This document shows positions 50,098 through 55,686 of a stretch of DNA of 55,686 nucleotides, piece by piece. The notes under the pieces are model-generated. The model did no database searches and was not told the origin of the DNA. It saw only the letters and a program-made list of their open reading frames with translations. This DNA comes from JAYFQF01 sp034927285 (GTDB lineage: Bacteria; Bacillota; Peptococcia; DRI-13; UBA5745), in the NCBI GenBank assembly GCA_034927285.1, contig JAYFQF010000044.1:1-55686 (forward strand), written 5' to 3'. A program made the position numbers and the translations under genes. How positions within the stretch are numbered: position 1 is the stretch's first letter; each line of letters starts with the position of its first letter.

Positions 50098-51105
50098 TCA
50101 TTTCCCAAGCAGCAGGGCATAACGCAAGGCCCCGCAGATGATCAGACACAATGCCGAGGTACCGTAAAGCAGCCGGTTGGCCCGGCAGATATCCTCCGGC
50201 TCAATCTTTCGTAAAGGATCGCCGATGACAGGCTTATGGACTACCTGTCCGAAATAGGAGGCGTCTCCGGCCAGTTCCAGGCCCAGGGCGCCGGCGCAGG
50301 CGGCTTCCGTCTGGGCCGAATTGGGACTGGCATGTTTTTTCCGGTCCCGCCAAAAGATCCGCCAGGCGTTCCGGCCGTCCAGCCCTAAAAGGAAGGCGGC
50401 AAGGATCATCGCCAGAGCGCAGAGCCTGGAGGGGATAAAGTTGGCCGCGTCGTCCAGCCGGGCCGCCGCCCGGCCAAAATACAGGTAGCGCTCATTTTTA
50501 TAGCCCACCATGCTGTCCATGGTATTGATTGCTTTATAAAGGAAACCCAAAGGCGCGCCGCCCAAAGCCAGAAAAAACAAAGGCGCCGCCACGCCGTCAG
50601 CCGCGTTTTCCGCCACGGTTTCCACCGCGGCCTTAGTCACGGCCTGGGCGCTGAGGTTCTGCGTATCCCGGCCGACAATGCGGCCCACGGCCTTTCGGGC
50701 CGCCGGCAAGTCCTGCCGCTTCAGCGGTTCAAGGACCGCCAGGCTGGCGTCCTTCAGGCTTTTTACCGCCAGGATCTGATAGCACATCAGGCTTTCCGCT
50801 CCCAGCCGCAAAAAAGGATGGAGACTGCCCAAAAGCCGGAGCAAAAACCAGGGTGCAAAAAAAGCTGTCGTCAATAGGCAAAAGGCCATCGCCGCTCCCG
50901 CGGCCAGCTGACCCCGGGGAGTATCGGGGAACCGGGGCCGCAAAAGCTTTTCCAGGGCCGTGATCAGCCGGCCCAGAGCCGCAACCGGATGGGGCAGCCA
51001 CAAGGGATCGCCAAAGCAGAGGTCCAGGATAAAGCCCAGAAACATCGGCAGCAGGGAAAAAACAGCACTTGGCAGGAAAAAAATAACATCTGGGTCAGCA
51101 TTCAT
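50098..51105 (-). CDS. cbiB: Adenosylcobinamide-phosphate synthase
   Basis: 335-residue membrane protein joining aminopropanol (phosphate) to adenosylcobyric acid. LDLCFGDPLWLPHPVAALGR at the N-terminus, GRIVGRDTQNLSAQAVTKAA with VETVAENAADGVAAPLFF, and INTMDSMVGYKNERYLYFG are diagnostic. Several hydrophobic helices are present. It overlaps cbiA by 4 bases (ATGA). Confidence 0.94.
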   Translation of the reverse strand: MNADPDVIFFLPSAVFSLLPMFLGFILDLCFGDPLWLPHPVAALGRLITALEKLLRPRFPDTPRGQLAAGAAMAFCLLTTAFFAPWFLLRLLGSLHPFLRLGAESLMCYQILAVKSLKDASLAVLEPLKRQDLPAARKAVGRIVGRDTQNLSAQAVTKAAVETVAENAADGVAAPLFFLALGGAPLGFLYKAINTMDSMVGYKNERYLYFGRAAARLDDAANFIPSRLCALAMILAAFLLGLDGRNAWRIFWRDRKKHASPNSAQTEAACAGALGLELAGDASYFGQVVHKPVIGDPLRKIEPEDICRANRLLYGTSALCLIICGALRYALLLGK

Positions 51106-52907
51106 GGGCGCTTTTCCTCCCCCGTTGCCGGACGCGGTGCCTGGGAGGTTCTTCCAGACCGGGCCGATGACGGCGTCTGAGACGACGCCAAGGTCTGGGG
51201 CGATACCCCGGTTTGAGATAATGCCAAGGCCTGAGATGATGCCTGAGCCGGTGCCCCGTCCTGAGACGATGCCCCGTCCTGAAGCGATACTCCGTCCTGA
51301 TGCGATACCTCTCTTTTTTCCGGGGTTTCCCCCGGCCCGGGGCTTCCGGCTGTCTGTTCCCGCCGGAATTCCGCCGCCGCTTTGACGAAGCCTGCGGCAA
51401 AAGCGGGATTGCTGTAAAAATATAGATGGGGATAGCCGGCAAAGATCCGGCCCGCCGTCTGAATGCAGGGCCAGCCCCTTCCCTTTCCCGGCTTTTCCGC
51501 CTGGAAAGTCTCGCCGTTTTCCTCACTGTCCCAGTAGTGGAATTCATGGGCCCGGATCTTTTCGCCGGCCCGGCAGAGCAGGTTGTCCCGGCGGGCCGTA
51601 AGCTCCAGATAGCCGAAACGGACCAGCCGCCCCGCCGGACGGCTTTCGCCGGACAGGATCCCCGCCATGGTCCAGAGCCGGCCCCGGTCATCCATCAGCC
51701 TTTCCTGCAAGTATTGAAAACCGCCGCACTCCGCCAGGATGGGCAGGCCCCGGGATGCTGCCTGCCGGATAGCCGCCAGAAGCTTTTTATTCGCGCTCAG
51801 CTTCTCTGCCTGCAACTCCGGGTAACCGCCGCCCAAATAAAGGGCCGACGTCCCCGCCGGTAAAGCCTCGTCCGTCAATGGGCTGAAATTACATAACTCC
51901 GCTCCCAGTTCTTCCAAAAGCTCCAGATTATCCTGATAGTAAAAGCAAAAGGCCTGATCTTTGGCGACGGCGATGCGGGGCCGGGAGGGTATTCCCGCGA
52001 ACGTGACGGCAGGTCCTTTGCCTTCAGGGCCTTTATCGTGAATCGTCTCCCTCCCTGTTCCGGCGGAAACCGGGCCCGCCGGCGTCCCGCTCTTTACCTC
52101 AGGCAGGCTGCCGGTGATCTCCGGCGCGGACCGGGCCAGGCTGAGCAGCGCCGCCACGTCCACGGTTTCTTCCAGTTGTGCCGCCAGCTTCCGGATTTTT
52201 TGCCGCAGCCCGCTGATTTCATCGGCAGTGACCAGGCCTAAATGACGGCTTTCAAATGAACAATCCGGCATTTCCGGCAGATAACCCAGTGCTTTAAGCC
52301 CCGTCTCCCGCTCCAGCATAGGCTTAAGAGCGGCGTAAAGCCCGGAGGTGCAGCGGTTTAAAATCAGTCCCCGGATCCGGCTTTCGGAGCGAAAGGCCAA
52401 AAAGCCCTGGACCAAAGGGACCAGACTCAGGGAGGCGCCTTTGGGGTCCAGAACCAGCACGGCCGGCGCCGCCAGGGCCGAGGCCAGATGCCAGGCCGAG
52501 GCCAGGTCACTGTCGCCGCCAAGGCCGTCGTAGTAACCCATGACTCCTTCCAGCACCGCAATATCCGCTTCTTTCGTATGCCGGCAAAACAAACCCCTGA
52601 CGGTTTCTTCTTCGGTAAAAAACAGGTCCAGGTTCCGGCTGGGAACCCCGATGACCCGGCTGTGAAACATCGGGTCGATATAATCCGGGCCGCATTTAAA
52701 AGCCGCCGGAAAAAGGCCCCGGTTTTTCAGCGTCTGTAGAAACGCGCAGGTCAGGGTGGTTTTACCGCCGCCGCTTTTGGGGGCGGCAAACATCAGCCGG
52801 GGCGCCCGGCTGCGTAAAGCCGCCTTTTGCAGCTTCCCTTCCGCCGGACCGCTCTCTTGGTTAATCAATTCTTTGAGGGAATCGTTTCTATCGCTTTCTT
52901 TACGCAT
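51102..52907 (-). CDS. cbiA: Cobyrinate a,c-diamide synthase
   Basis: 601 residues, longer than the usual ~450-480. The N-terminal ATPase starts LMFAAPKSGGGKTTLTCAFL, with FKCGPDYIDPMFH and EGVMGYYDGLGG. The amidotransferase domain has LYLGGGYPELQAEKLSANK and the Cys in LPILAECGGFQYLQ, with the His-containing end at AGYPHLYFYSNPAFAAGFV. The last ~65-80 residues are a low-complexity tail of SQDGA/SQT units (VSLQDGASSQDGAPAQASSQ) not seen in the core family. It overlaps cbiET by 8 bases. Confidence 0.93.
   Translation of the reverse strand: MRKESDRNDSLKELINQESGPAEGKLQKAALRSRAPRLMFAAPKSGGGKTTLTCAFLQTLKNRGLFPAAFKCGPDYIDPMFHSRVIGVPSRNLDLFFTEEETVRGLFCRHTKEADIAVLEGVMGYYDGLGGDSDLASAWHLASALAAPAVLVLDPKGASLSLVPLVQGFLAFRSESRIRGLILNRCTSGLYAALKPMLERETGLKALGYLPEMPDCSFESRHLGLVTADEISGLRQKIRKLAAQLEETVDVAALLSLARSAPEITGSLPEVKSGTPAGPVSAGTGRETIHDKGPEGKGPAVTFAGIPSRPRIAVAKDQAFCFYYQDNLELLEELGAELCNFSPLTDEALPAGTSALYLGGGYPELQAEKLSANKKLLAAIRQAASRGLPILAECGGFQYLQERLMDDRGRLWTMAGILSGESRPAGRLVRFGYLELTARRDNLLCRAGEKIRAHEFHYWDSEENGETFQAEKPGKGRGWPCIQTAGRIFAGYPHLYFYSNPAFAAGFVKAAAEFRREQTAGSPGPGETPEKREVSHQDGVSLQDGASSQDGAPAQASSQALALSQTGVSPQTLASSQTPSSARSGRTSQAPRPATGEEKRP
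51118..51340. repeat. Low-complexity repeat encoding the C-terminal tail of CbiA
   Basis: Imperfect units with the core CTGA(G/T)ACGATGCC and related forms run to the cbiA stop. The translation is Ser-Gln-Ala-Gly-Asp rich. Confidence 0.6.
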
Positions 52908-54120
52908 GGCCGCCCACCCCGCTGAGGAGGAAGATGGGATTCAGGCTTTTCAGGTAATGACCCTGGCCCAGTTTTTCCGCCCGGCTCACCGCCAGCTGCA
53001 AAATCTGCAGTTGGCGAAAGCCTGATTCCTGCAGGGCCGCCGCCGCGGCCTGCAGCGTCTCCAAAGTGACGGCGCTTACCACTACCCGCACCTGCGGATT
53101 TTTCGTCAGAGCCTGCTCCAAAATCTCCTTCATCCTTCCTTTGGAGCCGCCTACAAAAACCGCCGCCGGCGCCGGCAGTTGCGCCAGTGCCGCCGGCGCG
53201 CTGCCGGTTACGCAAAACAAATGATAGGCGCCGAACTTTTCCCGGTTGGCCTGGATCAGGCGGCAGGCCTCGGGATTTTCCTCTATGGCGAAAACCCGGC
53301 CCCAGCGGGCGCACAGGGCCATTTCCACCGCTACCGAACCGGTGCCGGCACCTACGTCCCAGACCAGGTCGTCTTCTTTTAATTCCAGCAGGGAAAGGAT
53401 CTGGCAGCGTACCTCCCGCTTGGTCATGGGCACCTGCCCCCGGATAAACTCTTCATCGGGAATGCCCTGGCCACGGCTTTCCCGGCAAAAGGCCGTCTTG
53501 GTCCGGAAAACCACTACGGCGCTTAAGACGTTAAAGTCCTGCTCCGCCAGCTCCGCCGCCGTTCCCGACACGATCCGCTCATCGGCATAAGACAGGCGCT
53601 CCCCTACGGTAATGCGGCTGTCCCCCAGGCCGGCGGCGGTCAGTTCCCGGCAGATACCGCCGGGGGTAATTTCCCCCCCGGTCAGGAAAAAGCACTTTTC
53701 ATGGTTCAGCACATGAGCCAAAACGTCGCAGGGGCCGCCGTGGGCGCTGACCAGGTGGAGGTCCTGCCAGGGCTGGCCCAGGCGGGCCGCCAGGTACTGG
53801 ACTGTGGTCACGCCGCAAAAACTTTCTTCCCGGATCCCCGCCGCGGCCAAAAGGGGGCGCAGGGTTTTGGCCCCGCTGTAAAAGCCCAGATCGCCGCTGT
53901 AAACCACGCAGATGCGGGTCCCGGGTTCCTGACTTTTGATGCAGGCCAGAATCTCCTCGGCCCGGACCATGGCCAGGCGGTTTGCGGTTACCCCCTCCGG
54001 CAGCCCGGCCAAAAGCCGCCGGGCGCCGATCACCAGGTCGGCCCGAGCCAAAGCCCGTCCGGCGCCCTGGCTCAGCGTATCACCACTGCCCATGCCCAGT
54101 CCTACTAACGCTACCTTCAT
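52900..54120 (-). CDS. cbiET: Cobalt-precorrin-7 C5 / C15 methyltransferase-decarboxylase fusion (CbiE-CbiT, CobL type)
   Basis: 406 residues. Residues ~1-200 are CbiE: VALVGLGMGSGDTLSQGAGR, ARADLVIGARRLL, VVYSGDLGFYSGAKTL and LVSAHG. Residues ~210-400 are the CbiT SAM methyltransferase: GQVPMTKREVRCQILSLLEL, LVWDVGAGTGSVAVEMAL and AVFVGGSKGRMKEILEQAL. The start ATG at 54120 is preceded by GGGGAGG; the frame stays open upstream to 54204 through the repeat spacer. It methylates C5 and C15 and decarboxylates the C12 acetate. Confidence 0.94.
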   Translation of the reverse strand: MKVALVGLGMGSGDTLSQGAGRALARADLVIGARRLLAGLPEGVTANRLAMVRAEEILACIKSQEPGTRICVVYSGDLGFYSGAKTLRPLLAAAGIREESFCGVTTVQYLAARLGQPWQDLHLVSAHGGPCDVLAHVLNHEKCFFLTGGEITPGGICRELTAAGLGDSRITVGERLSYADERIVSGTAAELAEQDFNVLSAVVVFRTKTAFCRESRGQGIPDEEFIRGQVPMTKREVRCQILSLLELKEDDLVWDVGAGTGSVAVEMALCARWGRVFAIEENPEACRLIQANREKFGAYHLFCVTGSAPAALAQLPAPAAVFVGGSKGRMKEILEQALTKNPQVRVVVSAVTLETLQAAAAALQESGFRQLQILQLAVSRAEKLGQGHYLKSLNPIFLLSGVGGHA

Positions 54121-54318
54121 CTTTACCTCCCCGTTCGCCGCTTTGGCCGCCGGCGTTTTTCTTTGATCGGCGTTTTCCTTTCGCCAACGTTTTCTTCTCG
54201 CCAACGTTTTCCTGTGACTGCCGGCGTTTCCTTTGGCCAGCGTTTTCCTCTGTCCGCCGGGACTTTCCTGCCCACCGCCGGACTCTGCCCTGCATTTTTT
54301 ACCTGGAGGAGTTTTTCT
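54121..54318 (-). repeat. Repeat-rich spacer between cobK and cbiET
   Basis: The minus strand contains several diverged copies of a unit such as AGGAAAACGTTGGCGA, separated by C/G-rich pieces. It has no stop in one frame for ~70 codons (Lys/Arg/Gln-rich translation) but no convincing start or homology. Confidence 0.55.
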
Positions 54319-55074
54319 TTACTGCTTTGACTGCCGGTCCAAAAAAGCGATCATCTCTTCCAGGGTAAGCCCTTCCTCCTGCCGGGGCCGGCCGATGACC
54401 CAAAGCTCCGCTCCGGCATTGGCCGCCGCCGCGGCTTTTTCCCCAAAGCCCCCGGGCCGGCCGCTTTCCTTGGTGACCAATATTTTGATCTGCCATTGGC
54501 GCAGCAGGGCTTCGTTGAATTCCCGGCTGAAAGGCCCCTGCATCGCCAGGATATGGCTGGGTAAAAAGCCCAGACTCCGGCAGCTTTCCAGGGATTCCAG
54601 CATCGGCAGCACCCGGACGTAGAGCCTTCGGGAAAATTCCGGCAGGCCGGTGTAAACGGCCAGGTCCTTGCTGCCTGTAGTCAACAGCACGTTGCCCACG
54701 GTTTCCTTTAGCTTTTCCGCGGCCTCGGCAGCGCTTGCCAGCCAAATCGACGCCGCCGCTTTTTCCTCCCGGCGCAGAAGGCGCAAGTAAGGCAACCCCC
54801 TCCCGTCCGCCGCCTGCCGGATATTGACCGTGGCCTGCTGGGCGTAAGGATGAGTGGCGTCCACCACCCAGTCAAAGCGGCCTTCTTCCATCAGCCGCGC
54901 CATTTCTTCCGGTGACAGCCTGCCGGCTTCAGCCTGAATATGGGGGTTTTCCGGCAAAAGCTCACGGCCGTACTCCGTGGCCGTCCTGACCACTACCTCC
55001 AGAGGCTTTTCCGCCAAAGCCTCCGCCAGAAGCCGGCCTTCTTTGGTCCCGCCGAATAACAGCAGCCTCTTCAT
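54319..55074 (-). CDS. cobK: Precorrin-6A/cobalt-precorrin-6A reductase
   Basis: 251 residues. It reduces the macrocycle with NAD(P)H. LLLFGGTKEGRLLAEALAEK carries the GT(K/T)EGR motif. VVDATHPYAQQATVNIRQAA, LLRREEKAA and FSREFNEALLRQWQIKILVT with KESGRPGGFGEKAAAA are the other family blocks. The stop-start overlap with cbiH is ATGA. Called cbiJ in the anaerobic nomenclature. Confidence 0.94.
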   Translation of the reverse strand: MKRLLLFGGTKEGRLLAEALAEKPLEVVVRTATEYGRELLPENPHIQAEAGRLSPEEMARLMEEGRFDWVVDATHPYAQQATVNIRQAADGRGLPYLRLLRREEKAAASIWLASAAEAAEKLKETVGNVLLTTGSKDLAVYTGLPEFSRRLYVRVLPMLESLESCRSLGFLPSHILAMQGPFSREFNEALLRQWQIKILVTKESGRPGGFGEKAAAAANAGAELWVIGRPRQEEGLTLEEMIAFLDRQSKQ

Positions 55075-55686
55075 TTTCCCGTCCCTTTGGCGTCGCCCCG
55101 CCCTTTGTCCCGGCGGTTGCTGCCGGAACCTTCTTTTGGTCCCCGAAGCCCTTCCTGAGAGCTTTGCCGAAGGCTTTCCTGGGAGCTTCCCAGTGGGCTT
55201 TCCTGGACGTTCCCCTTGTCGGCAGGGCCGTTTTCGGAATCATTTTTTCCCTGGCTCCGGGCCTGATTCTGGTAACCCCTGGGGGTCACCATCCGGCCGC
55301 TGATAATCCGGGTGGTGCTGTTTCCAATAAACACGGTAGTAAACATATCCGCGGGAAAATCCCTGAGTGCCTTCAAGGTCAGCAAGCCCTTTTCCTGCCC
55401 TTCCCGGCCGATATTGCGGGCCCAGCCGCAGGTTCGGTCCGGGGGCAGGTAGGACAGCAGGATGTCGCAGGCCTTCTGGAGATAGTCGGCCCGCTTATGA
55501 CTTGAAGGGTTGTAAAGGCAGATGGCGAAATCGGCTTCCGCCGCCGCTTTCAGCCGGTTAAAAATCGTGCCCCAGGGAGTCAGCAGGTCGCTTAAGGAAA
55601 TCACGGCAAAATCATGATTCAGCGGCGCCCCCAGCACCGCCGCGCCGCTTAATGCCGCCGTGACGCCGGTGACGATCTCGATTTCC
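55071..55686 (-). CDS. cbiH: Precorrin-3B/cobalt-factor III C17-methyltransferase (partial, runs off right edge)
   Basis: About 205 C-terminal residues. The visible frame starts EIEIVTGVTAALSGAAVLGA and continues GAPLNHDFAVISLSDLLTPW, ICLYNPSSHKRADYLQKAC, FIGNSTTRIISGRMVTPRGY. These match the C-terminal half of CobJ/CbiH, which contracts the ring. After PRGY a Ser/Gln/Gly-rich tail follows (SPLGSSQESLRQSSQEGLRG), another repeat expansion. It overlaps cobK by 4 bases. Confidence 0.92.
   Translation of the reverse strand, partial: EIEIVTGVTAALSGAAVLGAPLNHDFAVISLSDLLTPWGTIFNRLKAAAEADFAICLYNPSSHKRADYLQKACDILLSYLPPDRTCGWARNIGREGQEKGLLTLKALRDFPADMFTTVFIGNSTTRIISGRMVTPRGYQNQARSQGKNDSENGPADKGNVQESPLGSSQESLRQSSQEGLRGPKEGSGSNRRDKGRGDAKGTGK
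55078..55240. repeat. Low-complexity repeat encoding the C-terminal tail of CbiH
   Basis: Imperfect repeats of AGCTTTCC(T/C)GGGA-like units (on the plus strand TTTCCTGGGAGCTTCC, TTTCCTGGACGTTCC) encode a Ser/Gln/Glu/Gly-rich tail. Confidence 0.55.

Noticed and set aside
54121..54204. 28-residue N-terminal extension of CbiE-CbiT
   Set aside because: The ATG at 54120 has GGGGAGG and begins at the conserved VALVGLG strand; the extension is repeat-derived.
1..55686. tRNA, rRNA, CRISPR array, intact insertion sequence or replication origin
   Set aside because: Reading by eye found none with adequate support; small tRNA genes would need a dedicated scan to exclude fully.

Overview
The window looks like the chromosome of a fairly GC-rich anaerobic Bacillota species (Clostridia, Peptococcaceae or Negativicutes type). 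This is inferred from pyruvate and indolepyruvate:ferredoxin oxidoreductases, the oxygen-independent (cbi) cobalamin route with CbiK, SLH-domain and copper-amine-oxidase-type stalk-domain surface proteins, LytTR/GHKL signalling and Tn4451-like mobile-element remnants. I cannot name the species. No tRNA, rRNA or CRISPR array was seen.

Layout. (1) 1-4.8 kb, minus strand: an AraC-family regulator and a five-gene nickel/peptide-type ABC importer (B-C-D-E-A order, SBP cut by the left edge). Each is preceded by a related GGTTAG...CTAACC inverted repeat, which suggests a small metal- or metallophore-responsive regulon. A ketopantoate-reductase-like gene is divergent at 4.9 kb. (2) 6.1-20.9 kb, all minus strand: a 2-oxoacid and glutamate metabolism block. 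In transcription order it is gdhA, gltB-gltD, iorA-iorB, an unusual AroD-AroK-like fusion that has lost the catalytic residues of both halves, and porG-D-A-B. Promoters, terminators and hairpins at the junctions suggest that gltB and iorA have unusual leader control. (3) 21-27.4 kb: a secreted stalk-domain glucosaminidase, an exported LxxG-heptad protein, a GyrI-like ligand-binding domain without a DNA-binding part, a serine hydrolase and a small conserved protein. (4) About 27.4-44.35 kb: a lower-GC accessory island. It holds a DUF5655 gene, a small-protein gene and a frameshifted DUF4180 gene, then clear debris of integrative or mobilizable elements: a Maff2 remnant with nonsense codons, a Tn4451/TnpX-type serine recombinase with an internal deletion, an RHH mobilization-type gene with possible oriT repeats, and tnpV. 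The intact cargo runs HTH - LytTR response regulator - GHKL kinase - metallophosphoesterase lipoprotein - small Cys protein - 1,930-residue SLH/LysM surface protein. Directly behind that last gene sits a c-di-GMP-I riboswitch with its own terminator and no normal downstream gene. A sigma-like gene and a PAP2 phosphatase follow. (5) 44.4-55.7 kb, minus strand: a tightly overlapping anaerobic cobalamin operon, cbiH-cobK-cbiET-cbiA-cbiB-cobD-(ApgM-like phosphatase)-cbiP-cbiC-cbiK, whose upstream part lies beyond the right edge. The ApgM-like protein is a candidate non-orthologous phosphatase of the nucleotide-loop branch. Several genes or junctions of this operon carry degenerate low-complexity repeat expansions.

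Best leads for something new: the orphan c-di-GMP riboswitch unit (41.95-42.30 kb), the two-component/phosphoesterase/giant surface protein cassette, the AroD-AroK pseudoenzyme, the ApgM-like enzyme with its Cys/Ser repeat insert, and the paired operators of the AraC/ABC locus.
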